NCBI GenBank assembly: GCA_030622755.1
Contig: JAUXFT010000014.1
Location: 1-36,091 of the forward strand
Direction of reading: 5' to 3'
DNA from: Aestuariirhabdus sp.
GTDB taxonomy: Bacteria > Pseudomonadota > Gammaproteobacteria > Pseudomonadales > Aestuariirhabdaceae
Length of the DNA: 36,091 nucleotides
Positions within the stretch are counted from its first letter, which is position 1. Each line of letters begins with the position of its first letter. The notes under the pieces were generated by a model. It searched no databases, was not told the origin of the DNA, and saw nothing but the letters and a program-made list of their open reading frames with translations. Position numbers and translations under genes: made by a program. This document shows positions 9,200 to 17,446 of the stretch, piece by piece.

Positions 9200-11425
9200 T
9201 TAGTCACCCAGCAAAGCGTTAAGCGTTGGGCTTGGACGCATTGCAGCTCGTACCTTTTCAGTATCGGGCTGATAGTAACCGCCCATGTCGACATGTTGTC
9301 CTTGAGATGTCTTGAGTTCATCGATGATTTTCTCTTCGTTATCACTCAGTTGTTTGGCCAGATCGGCAAAAGCTGCAGCCAGTTCACTGTCATCAGTTTG
9401 TGCTACCAGCGCCTGAGCCCAGTACAGAGCCAGATAGAAATGGCTGCCACGGTTATCCAGTTGTCCTACCGAGCGTGAGGGTGATTTACCGCTTTCCAGT
9501 AGCTTCCCGGTGGCCTGGTCAAGGGTCGTGGCAAGAATTTTAGCTTTGTTATTAGTGGTTTTAGCAGCCAGGTCTTCCAGAGAGACAGCGATAGCTAAAA
9601 ACTCACCGAGGGAATCCCAACGTAGATGATCTTCTTCGACGAACTGCTGGACGTGCTTGGGTGCGGACCCACCGGCGCCAGTTTCAAACAGTCCGCCACC
9701 GGCCATCAATGGCACAATCGATAGCATCTTGGCACTGGTACCCAGCTCCAGAATAGGGAACAGGTCGGTCAGGTAGTCGCGTAACACGTTACCGGTTACG
9801 GCGATGGTATCCATGCCGCGCTTCAGGCGTTCCATGGTGTAGCGAATGGCGCGATCCGGGTTGAGGATGTGAATTTTCAGGCCGTCAGTGTCGTGATCCT
9901 TAAGGTATTTTTCAACTTTCTTGATCATCTGTGCATCGTGACCACGGTGCTCGTCGAGCCAGAAAACAGCCGGCATATCGCTGGCGCGAGCACGGTCGAC
10001 TGCTAGCTTGACCCAGTTCTGGATAGGCGCATCCTTGGCCTGGAACATGCGCCACACATCTCCTGCCTCCACGCCTTCGTGTTGCAGCAGTACCGCACCA
10101 TTGCTGTCTACAATGCGCATGGTTCCGTCGGCGGGTAGTTCAAAGGTTTTGTCGTGAGAACCGTATTCTTCGGCTTTCTGGGCCATCAAACCAACATTGG
10201 GAACGGTGCCCATGGTAGTAGGATCGAACGCATCGTGGTGTTTACAGAAGTTGATGATCTCCTGGTAGATGGTTGCGTAGCAGCTATCGGGGATGACTGC
10301 TTTGGTGTCTTGCAGTTTGCCGTGAGCGCTCCACATTTTACCGCTATTGCGGATCATCGCAGGCATGGAGGCGTCGACGATTACGTCACTAGGGATGTGC
10401 AGGTTGGTGATACCCTTGTCGGAGTCTACCATTGCCAGCTCTGGTCGTGTCTCGTAGCAGTGACGGAAGTCTCTTTCGATTTCGGCACGTTTGGAATACG
10501 GCAGGCTGTCGATTTTCAGTAGCACACTGCCGATGCCATCGTTAGGGTTAACGCCGAGCTTCTCCAGTGTGTCGGCGTGCTTTTCAAAGGCATCTTTATA
10601 GTAAACGGTTACCGCATGACCAAACACGATCGGGTCGGAGATCTTCATCATGGTGGCTTTCAGGTGTAAGGAAAACAGTAAGTCGGCATTTCTGGCGCCT
10701 TCCATCTCTTCATCGAGAAATTTGCGCAGGGCGCGGGTGCTCATGTATTGGGCGCTGATCACTTCAGCGTTTTGAACCGCAACCTCTTTCAGGACTTGTA
10801 CAGTGCCGTCGGTTTCAACCAGCTCGATACGAACCGTATCGGCCTTATCCATAGTGGTGGAGATATCGCTGGAATAAAAATCGCCTTCACGCATGTGCGC
10901 AACGTGGGTGCGGCAAGCCTGGCTCCATTTGCCCATGGAGTGAGGATTATTGCGGGCGTACTGCTTGACTGCGCCGGGGGCGCGGCGGTCTGAGTTACCT
11001 TCGCGAAGAACAGGGTTAACCGCACTGCCAAGGATCTTGGCGTAGCTGGCTTTTATCTGCTCTTCTTCCGCGTTGGCAGGAGCTTCAGGATAATTCGGGA
11101 CATTGTAGCCGTGGGCCTGAAGTTCAGTGATGGCTGCCAGTAACTGAGGGGTAGACGCACTGATGTTGGGCAGTTTGATAATGTTGGCGGTCGGATCCTG
11201 TGTAAGTTCACCCAGCGTTTTGAGATTATCGGGTACTTTCTGGTTGTCGTTCAGGTTATCCGGAAATGAAGCAAGGATTCTTGCCGCCAGTGAAATATCA
11301 CTGGTTTCAACATCAATACCTGCTGCGGCAGTGAAGGTGTTAACGATAGGGAGGAGGGAGTAGGTTGCCAGTGCTGGCGCCTCATCGGTGAGGGTGTAGA
11401 TAATCTTCGATTTCTGATCTGTCAT
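9200..11425 (-). CDS. icd: NADP-dependent isocitrate dehydrogenase, monomeric type
   Basis: A 741-residue protein matching the monomeric IDH family (about 740 residues) along its length. It oxidises isocitrate to 2-oxoglutarate and CO2 in the TCA cycle and makes NADPH. Visible family hallmarks are the N-terminus [23 protein letters not shown], the substrate-binding [22 protein letters not shown] segment (broken here only by length limits) and [12 protein letters not shown] toward the cofactor site. The start at 11425 is preceded on the coding strand by AAGGA about nine bases upstream. The gene is monocistronic, ending at the strong terminator 9120-9161, and has a long upstream region with two hairpins. 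NADPH made here could support the fatty-acid and storage-lipid synthesis suggested by the neighbouring block. Confidence 0.97.
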   Translation of the reverse strand: MTDQKSKIIYTLTDEAPALATYSLLPIVNTFTAAAGIDVETSDISLAARILASFPDNLNDNQKVPDNLKTLGELTQDPTANIIKLPNISASTPQLLAAITELQAHGYNVPNYPEAPANAEEEQIKASYAKILGSAVNPVLREGNSDRRAPGAVKQYARNNPHSMGKWSQACRTHVAHMREGDFYSSDISTTMDKADTVRIELVETDGTVQVLKEVAVQNAEVISAQYMSTRALRKFLDEEMEGARNADLLFSLHLKATMMKISDPIVFGHAVTVYYKDAFEKHADTLEKLGVNPNDGIGSVLLKIDSLPYSKRAEIERDFRHCYETRPELAMVDSDKGITNLHIPSDVIVDASMPAMIRNSGKMWSAHGKLQDTKAVIPDSCYATIYQEIINFCKHHDAFDPTTMGTVPNVGLMAQKAEEYGSHDKTFELPADGTMRIVDSNGAVLLQHEGVEAGDVWRMFQAKDAPIQNWVKLAVDRARASDMPAVFWLDEHRGHDAQMIKKVEKYLKDHDTDGLKIHILNPDRAIRYTMERLKRGMDTIAVTGNVLRDYLTDLFPILELGTSAKMLSIVPLMAGGGLFETGAGGSAPKHVQQFVEEDHLRWDSLGEFLAIAVSLEDLAAKTTNNKAKILATTLDQATGKLLESGKSPSRSVGQLDNRGSHFYLALYWAQALVAQTDDSELAAAFADLAKQLSDNEEKIIDELKTSQGQHVDMGGYYQPDTEKVRAAMRPSPTLNALLGD

Positions 11426-12399
11426 TGTGTTCCCATCCTTATTGTCTTAAAGGGTATCGAGTACTTGTCGGTTATACACCGGTGGACCGGGTTTGCCAGT
11501 CCACCGTTATTGCAGGCCTGGCAGAATTAATTGAGTTAGCTTCTGCCAGGTCAAATGTTGTAATGGTGTAGTAGCGATAAGGCTACTGCGCCAGAATTTG
11601 TTTAAGTAGTCTGACCTGTCGTAGTCATTCACGTCAGCTGACTTACAGGAAAGCAATATTTGAGCTTTCAGGTATAACGCGGCAGATCCGCCTACTTATC
11701 TATGATTAAGGATACATTGCTACTTGCTACATGTTACTGGCGATATGCATTGCCAGTGTAGTATGTCTGCAGCACCGCATGACTCAGTCTATGAATTAAA
11801 CGACAAAAACAGTGGTTAGCTTTCTGCATCAGTTGTTAATTAAATGTTCATGCCGTGTCTTCAGGCGGTGCGCTGACAGCTTAAGTGGCCCAGGCTTTAT
11901 AAGTTGAATATAAGCGGGTGACATCAGCGATTAAGCTTTATTTAGCCTCTGGCTGGGATCTACCTGCTTTTTTGTAACTGTTAAAGTCGCAGGATGGTCA
12001 GGCCGCTTTCGTATCGTGCGGGTATCCTTTTGCCTCTTTTGCACAACAAAACACCACAAAGTGTGCCGGCCAGGAGATCAGCGGAAATATTGTACGACTA
12101 ATTGAAGTAAATTGCTTATAAGACGAAGGTACTGCAGATACGTTCTTGTAAAAAAAACGTTGTAAAAATGTAGTTGCAGCGGGGAAGTACCGATAAGGTA
12201 TTGCTACTGTGTTTCTAATGTCCGAAAGGGCAATAAATTGATGGCAGCAGGTAAATTGGACCATCCATTTGATAGATGCGTGGGTCGCTATGATGCTGGT
12301 GTTGCGTGGGAATTGACTGGGATTGCAGTCTGCCCAGAAGGAAAATTGCGCTAACGAGCAAGCTCGATCGTGAAATTAAAATCAATAACAGCAGTTCTT
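11426..12399. other. Long intergenic region upstream of icd
   Basis: About 970 bases between icd and the glutathione transferase gene, both minus. Besides the two hairpins at 11480-11550 I see no gene, tRNA or known RNA. The one 88-codon open stretch on minus (11998-12264) has no recognisable sequence and no clear ribosome binding site. The length leaves room for an unannotated small RNA or distal regulatory sites, but nothing in it identifies one. Confidence 0.45.
11480..11550 (-). promoter_or_regulatory. Two stem-loops in the icd upstream region
   Basis: Two perfect stems lie 55-125 bases before the icd start: CGGTGGAC (11480-11487) with GTCCACCG (11499-11506), and CCTGGCAGAA (11517-11526) with TTCTGCCAGG (11541-11550). 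They could be leader hairpins affecting translation or stability, or protein-binding dyads. No anti-terminator arrangement or U-tract is evident. Confidence 0.45.
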
Positions 12400-13071
12400 T
12401 TAATCAAACAGGTGAAATTTGGTGGGCGGAAAGTTTTTAAAAGGGTCCAGATCTTTGCCGATCTGGGCTGCTCGTTTGAAAGCAGGGCGTTGTTTCATGC
12501 TCGAAAGGTAATTCAAGACTTGTGGGCTGTAATATTCTGAAAGTCCCAGTAGTTCACCAAAGTAGAGAGCGTAGGTGACCGAAATATCGGCAATCGTGAA
12601 GTGACTATCACAGAGAAATTCACGATCTGAAAGCTGAGCGTCCAGTTTGCGCAGGCGAGCGATATACCATTTGCCATAGTCTTTTATCGCCTGGTGTAGC
12701 TTTCGTTCTTCCGGCTCCAGATTGTGATAGCGCATGACGATGGTTTGCGGGAAGGTTAGCGTGGCATCGCTGTGGTATAGCCAATTCAGGTAATCACCGT
12801 ATTCCGGGTGATCGACGGCTACGGAGAGTTCGGTCTTTCGATAACGCTCCGCCAGATAATGACAAATTCCTATAGATTCCGTCATGGTGGTAGTGCCGTC
12901 CTCAAAGTAGGGCACTGTGCCCAGCGCATTCTTGTCGAGGAAATCTTTTTGGTAGATGCGGGGAGGGAATGGCATTAGTTCCAGATCGTAATCCAGCTCC
13001 ATCTCTTCCAGAGCCCACAGCGGCCGTAAGGAACGGGTGTTATTACAGTGCCAAAGTTTTGGTTTGCTCAT
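12400..13071 (-). CDS. Glutathione S-transferase family protein
   Basis: A 223-residue protein with the two-domain GST layout. The thioredoxin-like N-terminal domain (about 1-80) holds the NNTRSLRPLWALEE helix start, the cis-proline loop GTVPYFED and the glutathione-contacting Glu65-Ser66 in TESIGICHYLAERY. A helical C-terminal domain (about 90-210) contains FTIADISVTYAL, the conserved N-capping region. It is expected to conjugate or bind glutathione in the cytoplasm; the class and substrate are not clear. The start ATG at 13071 has no strong ribosome binding site. It is separated from icd by about 970 bases and is not in an obvious operon. Confidence 0.9.
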   Translation of the reverse strand: MSKPKLWHCNNTRSLRPLWALEEMELDYDLELMPFPPRIYQKDFLDKNALGTVPYFEDGTTTMTESIGICHYLAERYRKTELSVAVDHPEYGDYLNWLYHSDATLTFPQTIVMRYHNLEPEERKLHQAIKDYGKWYIARLRKLDAQLSDREFLCDSHFTIADISVTYALYFGELLGLSEYYSPQVLNYLSSMKQRPAFKRAAQIGKDLDPFKNFPPTKFHLFD

Positions 13072-13529
13072 GTTGATGTTTTGTCATGCTGTCTGTGGTA
13101 TTGATGCTGATAGTTAACTAAAAGGCTTTTAAAAACCTGGAGCCTATTCCGTTTAGGGAGCGCAGGATAGCATGGTTTAAGTGTCTTGGGTGCTAAGCAG
13201 GTGGATAATGGCAGTGTTAGTATACCCCGCGTAAATTTTCGGTGGATATGCGGGTGCACGGTTTTTATTGGTCACCCGCCAGGTATTTGCGGGCTACTTC
13301 TGCATGATCGTTATCGTCTTTGTTATGGGTGGCAACAGGGGCGCGCCGGCTGGTGATCGTCATACTATAATGATAAGTCTCTACCATGACATCTCATGCT
13401 CCGTGGAATGTTTTGATAGGCCTCCGGTATATAAAGACAGCCAGTAACGTGGTTGCTACCTGGACCTGAAATTATTATGATTGTCGGCTGTGTCGGTAGC
13501 CCGATCAAGCATTTAAATGAGAATTTTCT
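13072..13529. other. Divergent intergenic region
   Basis: The region between the divergent GST and PHA-granule-family genes. A TATAAT hexamer at 13366-13371 could be a plus-strand -10 element but has no good -35 at proper spacing. No gene is recognised. Confidence 0.35.
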
Positions 13530-13808
13530 ATGACCCAAATTACCATTAAACGTCAACACGATATGAGCCTGGAAGAGTGTAAAAGTCTGGCTGAGGATGT
13601 GGCTAAGGGCTTGGTAACAAAATATGGTGGTACTCATTCGATTGAGGGAGATAATATCTATTATCGACACATGAGTGGCAGCAAAGGGGTGTTGCGATGC
13701 TCAGATTCTGAGGTAGAGGTAACCGTGAAGGTTAGCTTTATGATGAAACCAATGGCCAGAGCCATTGAAGGTGCAATTCATAAACAGTTTGATAAGCATT
13801 TTGTCTGA
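13530..13808 (+). CDS. Polyhydroxyalkanoic acid system family protein (PHA_gran_rgn)
   Basis: A 92-residue protein resembling the small PHA_gran_rgn family (TIGR02610 / PF09650), whose genes sit near phasin and PHA genes; the molecular function is unknown. Matching features are the N-terminal beta strand with ITIKRQHDMSLEECKSLAEDVAKGL, a central YGGTHSIEGDNIYYR stretch and the amphipathic C-terminus ending KQFDKHF. It is the only plus-strand gene among the storage-lipid genes of 12.4-20.3 kb and converges on the TetR gene. It supports inclusion-body biology for this block, although no PHA synthase is present in the window. Recognition is from memory of the family pattern. Confidence 0.75.
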   Translation: MTQITIKRQHDMSLEECKSLAEDVAKGLVTKYGGTHSIEGDNIYYRHMSGSKGVLRCSDSEVEVTVKVSFMMKPMARAIEGAIHKQFDKHFV

Positions 13809-13855
13809 ACTGGATTAAATAATCAGAATGAGCGCTACTGAATCCAGGTGTATAG

Positions 13856-13881
13856 CGTCCGGGATTTGGTGGCGCCGGACG
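13856..13881. terminator. Weak hairpin between convergent genes
   Basis: CGTCCGG (13856-13862) pairs with CCGGACG (13875-13881), a perfect 7-bp GC-rich stem with a 12-base loop, between the convergent PHA_gran_rgn and TetR genes. No U-tract follows on either strand, so terminator function is uncertain. Confidence 0.3.
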
Positions 13882-13965
13882 ATATGATTGAAGTTTGACC
13901 AATCTTTTCTATGCCAATAGCCCAGGCGCTTTAAGCCGGGTATCTTGGTGGTCTATAAGCTGGCT

Positions 13966-14565
13966 CTAGTCAAAAAATAGCAGTAACTGCAATCTCAGCC
14001 TGTCCTGAATCACATTATTTTCGTCCGTTGTGGATTCTGCCAGGGAGACGCCAGAGTTGATTATCGAATCGTATGCGTTGTTGTATAACAAGGTATTGAG
14101 GATGTTGTCAGTCAAAAGGCTGGGAGCGTTGTCGATTTGTTGAAGAGACGCTTGTTTCGGTAACTGTGACACCAGAGAAAAAACTTTCTTGTGCAGCCGC
14201 CGCATGGACTTTACCAGCTGAGGTTTGATGCTTGGGTAGTTAGCACCGAGCCCTACCATGTCCTGAGTGATAAAGCGGTATTCGACAAAAAGGTCAGCAA
14301 TAATTTCCAGGTAAGTTAATAAGTGCTTGGCATTTAATTCCTTATCAGTAGAGAAACTATCAATAACCACGATAAGGTTGGAATGGAATCGCGCATAAAG
14401 TTCTTCAACAATCTCTTCCTTACCCTTGAAATGATAATAGAGATTACCAGGGCTGATATTCATCTCATGGGCAAGATCGACACTGTTAACCAGACGTTCA
14501 CCGCGTTCATTAAAAAGCAGTAAAGCAATATCGATAATAAGATCGCGAGTTTTTATTTTGGCCAT
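13966..14565 (-). CDS. TetR-family transcriptional regulator
   Basis: A 199-residue regulator with a clear TetR N-terminal DNA-binding domain: the first helices (IIDIALLLFNERGERLVNS) and a helix-turn-helix ending in the hallmark ISPGNLYYHFKGKEEIVEELY (about 32-52). The C-terminal ligand domain is unremarkable and gives no clue to the effector. It is the last minus-strand gene of the hydrolase, WS/DGAT, patatin and phasin series. In Pseudomonas a TetR-type protein (PhaD) controls phasin genes, so control of the neighbouring phasins, with an acyl-CoA as possible ligand, is a reasonable inference but not shown. A palindrome 30 bases before its start could be its own operator. Confidence 0.9.
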   Translation of the reverse strand: MAKIKTRDLIIDIALLLFNERGERLVNSVDLAHEMNISPGNLYYHFKGKEEIVEELYARFHSNLIVVIDSFSTDKELNAKHLLTYLEIIADLFVEYRFITQDMVGLGANYPSIKPQLVKSMRRLHKKVFSLVSQLPKQASLQQIDNAPSLLTDNILNTLLYNNAYDSIINSGVSLAESTTDENNVIQDRLRLQLLLFFD

Positions 14566-14594
14566 GGGCGGAATATTTGCTTGGTTTCGATGCT

Positions 14595-14605
14595 ATACAG
14601 TGTAT
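14595..14605. promoter_or_regulatory. Palindrome upstream of the TetR gene, candidate operator
   Basis: ATACAGTGTAT is a perfect 5-1-5 palindrome 30 bases before the TetR start, in the expected promoter zone. TetR proteins often repress their own gene through such sites. The core TACAGTGTA or its reverse complement also occurs at 2534-2542 and 29880-29888, which may be chance. The 40-bp phasin promoter element does not contain it. Confidence 0.35.
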
Positions 14606-14647
14606 CCGAAAAAGGCAGATAATGTTGTGATAGAGACACTTTGTCGT

Positions 14648-14673
14648 AAAAAAAAGGCCCGCCGAGGCGAGCC
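14648..14673 (-). terminator. Intrinsic terminator of the first phasin gene
   Basis: On minus, GGCTCGC pairs with GCGGGCC (14656-14673) around a CTCG loop, followed by eight T (seen as A at 14648-14655). It lies 34 bases past the phasin stop. The stem resembles those at 15263-15280 and 15894-15915. Confidence 0.85.
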
Positions 14674-14706
14674 AAAAAATAAAAACTAGCTAGAAGTCAG
14701 AAAAGC

Positions 14707-15138
14707 TTAGGCGCTCTTCTTGATCTCTTTGTTCAGGGTGTCGAGCTTGCGGTTTACAGTGTTCAGTTGCTCTTTGATTTCTAACTTGGAAGAAGTAGGA
14801 ACCAAGCTTTTCAGTTTTTTGATGCGGCTTTCGATGCGCTCTTCGAGATCGCTCTTGCCTTCTTTGAATTTCTCTTCAGTAGTCGTTTGCAGCTTCTCAC
14901 CACGGGCTACTAACTCGTCAAAAAACTTCTGACCGTCTTCCAGGGCTTTCTTGCTGTCGCCATTGATTTTGTCGGACAAGGTCTTGACTTCGTCAAAAGA
15001 ACGACCGTATGCACCCAGGCCGGCTAGCCAGATTTCCTTGGCAACTTTCTCGATGTTTTCAACGTTCAGCTTGCTGAAAGGACCTTCCTTTACTTCAACT
15101 TTAGTCACGGTTTTTACAGCTGCTTTTTTAGTGGTCAT
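14707..15138 (-). CDS. Phasin, PhaF/PhaI type (first of two)
   Basis: A 143-residue granule-associated protein of the PhaF/PhaI family (PF05597). The hallmark segment VAKEIWLAGLGAYGRS is at about 32-47, followed by a long amphipathic helix or coiled coil with heptad-like charged repeats (about 50-140). The N-terminus MTTKKAAVKTVTKVEVKEG is lysine-rich; there is no C-terminal AAKP histone-like domain, so it is closer to PhaI than to PhaF. Phasins coat the surface of storage inclusions and control their number and size. It is a close paralogue of the gene at 15302-15739, with the same hallmark and similar C-terminus (LDTLNKEIKKS versus LDMLNKEIKKSS). Each copy has its own promoter element and terminator, so they are separate transcription units. 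Confidence 0.92.
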   Translation of the reverse strand: MTTKKAAVKTVTKVEVKEGPFSKLNVENIEKVAKEIWLAGLGAYGRSFDEVKTLSDKINGDSKKALEDGQKFFDELVARGEKLQTTTEEKFKEGKSDLEERIESRIKKLKSLVPTSSKLEIKEQLNTVNRKLDTLNKEIKKSA

Positions 15139-15184
15139 GATGTTTTTCCTAAAATGTTAATGTATAAATGTTGAACTCGAAGCA

Positions 15185-15238
15185 ATTATAAATAAGAGAA
15201 TTAGAATCTTCCCCCTAATTAGAAAGCATTTTCTAATT
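15185..15238 (-). promoter_or_regulatory. First phasin promoter with conserved 40-bp element
   Basis: On plus coordinates the element is AATTAGAATC (15199-15208), CCCTAATTAGA (15213-15223) and TTTCTAATT (15230-15238). A TATAAT -10 on minus lies at 15185-15190, eight bases downstream. The same three blocks with identical spacing precede the second phasin (33 of 40 bases match). There is no good -35, because the element covers that zone, so an activator or repressor is likely to act here. The repeated TTAGAA/TTCTAA words give several half-sites. Confidence 0.65.
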
Positions 15239-15256
15239 TTCCTGCTCAAATGCTAA

Positions 15257-15280
15257 TAAAAAGGCTCACCGTAGCGAGCC
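15257..15280 (-). terminator. Intrinsic terminator of the second phasin gene
   Basis: On minus, GGCTCGC pairs with GTGAGCC (15263-15280, one G-U pair) around a TACG loop, followed by a run of five T. It lies 22 bases past the phasin stop and separates it from the first phasin's promoter. Confidence 0.8.
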
Positions 15281-15301
15281 TGAATGCAAAGCTGGAAAGT
15301 G

Positions 15302-15739
15302 CTAGGAAGATTTCTTAATTTCCTTGTTTAGCATGTCCAGCTTGCGGCTTATATCATCAAGTTGATCTTTGATATCTGGATCGTTTGATGATTTGGTTAA
15401 ATCCTTCAACTTTTCAATGCGGCTTTCAATGCGTTCCTCTAGCTCGCTCTTGCCTTCCTTGAGGCGTTTTTCAGCATCAGCTTGCAGATCTTCCCCGCGA
15501 ACGACTAATTCATCAAAAATCTTTTGACTTTCTTCCAGGGCTTTTTTGCCCTCGTCGTTGAGTTTGTCAGAAAAGTTTTTGAGTTCGTCAATAGAGCGTC
15601 CGTAAGCACCCAAACCGGCTAGCCAGATCTGTTTAGTCGCTTTTTCAATGTTTTCCGCGTTCAGCTTGGTTAAAACTCTATCTTGAGATTTAACGTCAGC
15701 TTTTACGGCTTTGGCCTTCACTGTTTTTTTAGTGGTCAT
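15302..15739 (-). CDS. Phasin, PhaF/PhaI type (second of two)
   Basis: A 145-residue paralogue of the phasin at 14707-15138. It carries ATKQIWLAGLGAYGRSID at about 34-51 and the same predicted helical body with ELEERIESRIEKLKDL. The N-terminus MTTKKTVKAKAVKADVKSQ is again lysine-rich. The pair most likely arose by tandem duplication, because the upstream 40-bp element and the downstream hairpin are duplicated too. It would coat intracellular storage bodies. Its partners upstream are a patatin lipase and a WS/DGAT, which suggests neutral-lipid bodies as an alternative to PHA granules. Confidence 0.92.
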   Translation of the reverse strand: MTTKKTVKAKAVKADVKSQDRVLTKLNAENIEKATKQIWLAGLGAYGRSIDELKNFSDKLNDEGKKALEESQKIFDELVVRGEDLQADAEKRLKEGKSELEERIESRIEKLKDLTKSSNDPDIKDQLDDISRKLDMLNKEIKKSS

Positions 15740-15785
15740 GATTGTGCCCTCGTTGCTGGGTGGGTTAACTCTTTATCTTGAGTAA

Positions 15786-15839
15786 ATAATAATGAAAATA
15801 ATTAGAATCCTCTCCCTAATTAGACTGTGCTTTCTAATT
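15786..15839 (-). promoter_or_regulatory. Second phasin promoter with conserved 40-bp element
   Basis: The three blocks AATTAGAATC (15800-15809), CCCTAATTAGA (15814-15824) and TTTCTAATT (15831-15839) recur at the same offsets as in the first phasin promoter. A -10-like TATTAT on minus (15786-15791) is again exactly eight bases away. Conservation of spacing while the intervening bases differ argues for a selected binding site. Confidence 0.65.
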
Positions 15840-15893
15840 CGGTCGTGTGTTTGCTTTGAGGAAGGGGTTAGAGATGTTCATGGTTAAAATGAC

Positions 15894-15915
15894 AAGGCCC
15901 GCCGTAACGAGCCTT
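15894..15915 (-). terminator. Hairpin after the patatin gene
   Basis: On minus, AAGGCTCG pairs with CGGGCCTT over 15894-15915 with a 6-base loop and one G-U pair. It is related in sequence to the two phasin terminators, but the following T-run is poor, so termination may be partial and allow read-through toward the phasins. Confidence 0.5.
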
Positions 15916-15959
15916 GATAGCAGGAAGTTCAAAAAATTACGGCTGATAGTGTCTTGCTG

Positions 15960-17399
15960 TCAGCCGAGTTTCCAGCCGTTTTTATCAACAATGTTATCGA
16001 GTTTACGGCTGATTTTAGTACAGTTGCTAATCATTTCAAGTCGTTCCCAGGCCGCTCTTTCACCTTCATGGAAGCGCTGCTTGATGACTTTGGCAGGCGG
16101 TCGCCCTAAAAGGTTGAAAGGGTTAAACCAGCGACTGCGTGGGAACAGGTTAATATCAGCAGTATAATCCTGAGCTAAAATGTTATAGCTCAGATATTGC
16201 ATCATGTTGATAAGTGGAGACTTCACGCGTATATAACGACGACTGAATTTTACTGCTTCGAGTGTGGTTAATTTCACTAAGCGTTTTTGCGATTGCAAAA
16301 TATTATCAATCATACTTTCGCGTTTATCAGGGTTTCCTGTTGTTGCTAAAACAGCCGGGTTAATCATGCTGGAGATAAAATGATTAACGCCATAGAGGCG
16401 AGCCAGTCGCTTGGCTGGCAGGTCATCCAGGAAGGAGCCGTCAATCCATTTTTGTCCGGGAAGATAAGGGACGGTTTCGTTTTCGGAGTTTTTGGCTTCC
16501 AGGGTTACCGGAGGGTAAATACCGTATACCGCACAGGAGGCCTGAACTGCGGAGCGAATGGTAATGTTAGGAGATGTGGTTGCATTCAGTAAGCGCGGAG
16601 CCTGGTTTGGCATCAAGCCGCTCACTGTAATATTCAGGGCACGTCCGGTTAGCTCAAATGCTTCTTCAAAGGTCAGGTCGGGAATCCAGAGCTTAATATT
16701 TTCAACCATGGTATTGATGTCAATAGCTCCAAATTTTGAAGGAGCCCTTTTTGTTTCTGAAATCTCGATCATTTGCATGTTACGAGGATCCAGCTTATCA
16801 AGGAACTCATCATCGCCATGCGTACAAGTGATGGCTGCCACAATGGAGCCAGCGCTGGATCCTGAAATAACGTGCGGTAGCTGGTTTTGCTCGAAAAGTG
16901 CTTTGATAATTCCAGCATGGAAGAAGCCAAGATTGGCCCCGCCACTCAACATCAGGGCGCTTCGTCCGTTACAGTGGCTGGCGCGCAGGAAAAAATCTTC
17001 TTTTTCGTCATCAGAAATTTGATCACTGGGTGCCTGATCGATGTCATCCAGCGCTTCCGTCAGTACGTTGAGGTACTGATGAATAAGGCTCTTGGTGCCC
17101 AGCTTTGATTTGTTGTAAAGAGAGGGTTTACCCATGCCACCGAGATTGCCGTGGATGCCCTCGTTCAGTGTGAAGAGCAGTCTTGGGTAGTCTCGACGCA
17201 TACGCAAATCACGAATGATGTCGAGTCGGTGGCGGATTGCGCGATAGTCATAGGATTCACAGGAGTCAGACTTTTTCCACTCCTCAAAGCCCATTTTAAA
17301 ATCGTAATCAGCAGCTGCTTCAGACCATTTCAAGTAGGAGCTGGCTTTGTCCATTTTGGTATTCAGGCGGTCCCGACTACTAGTTAAAAACATGTTCAT
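15960..17399 (-). CDS. Patatin-like phospholipase/triacylglycerol lipase with DUF3336 domain
   Basis: A 479-residue protein with an N-terminal DUF3336 region (about 10-140) followed by a patatin domain (about 148-340). The patatin hallmarks are the oxyanion motif SGGANLG (152-158), the nucleophile elbow GSSAG with Ser182, and the DGS motif with Asp320, the expected Ser-Asp catalytic dyad. DUF3336-patatin proteins include the yeast triacylglycerol lipases Tgl3/4/5, so hydrolysis of stored triacylglycerol or phospholipid is likely. There is no signal peptide, so it should act in the cytoplasm or on inclusions. It starts 47 bases after the WS/DGAT stop and is probably co-transcribed with it. The AAAGG site is very close to ATG 17399; the ATG two codons later (17393) has better spacing. 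Confidence 0.92.
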   Translation of the reverse strand: MNMFLTSSRDRLNTKMDKASSYLKWSEAAADYDFKMGFEEWKKSDSCESYDYRAIRHRLDIIRDLRMRRDYPRLLFTLNEGIHGNLGGMGKPSLYNKSKLGTKSLIHQYLNVLTEALDDIDQAPSDQISDDEKEDFFLRASHCNGRSALMLSGGANLGFFHAGIIKALFEQNQLPHVISGSSAGSIVAAITCTHGDDEFLDKLDPRNMQMIEISETKRAPSKFGAIDINTMVENIKLWIPDLTFEEAFELTGRALNITVSGLMPNQAPRLLNATTSPNITIRSAVQASCAVYGIYPPVTLEAKNSENETVPYLPGQKWIDGSFLDDLPAKRLARLYGVNHFISSMINPAVLATTGNPDKRESMIDNILQSQKRLVKLTTLEAVKFSRRYIRVKSPLINMMQYLSYNILAQDYTADINLFPRSRWFNPFNLLGRPPAKVIKQRFHEGERAAWERLEMISNCTKISRKLDNIVDKNGWKLG

Positions 17400-17446
17400 T
17401 ACCTTTAGTATCGCTTTGTTAGGTTTCAGTACTAGGCATTAAGTGC

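Noticed and set aside
10154-10522. Long antisense frames inside icd
   Set aside because: They mirror the codon structure of the icd gene on the opposite strand and show no independent family signal.
11998-12264. 88-codon minus-strand frame upstream of icd
   Set aside because: No family resemblance, no ribosome binding site, and a composition like translated noncoding DNA.
14707-15739. Naming the phasins phaF and phaI
   Set aside because: Neither has the C-terminal histone-like domain that separates PhaF from PhaI, and there is no phaC context, so a specific symbol is not justified.
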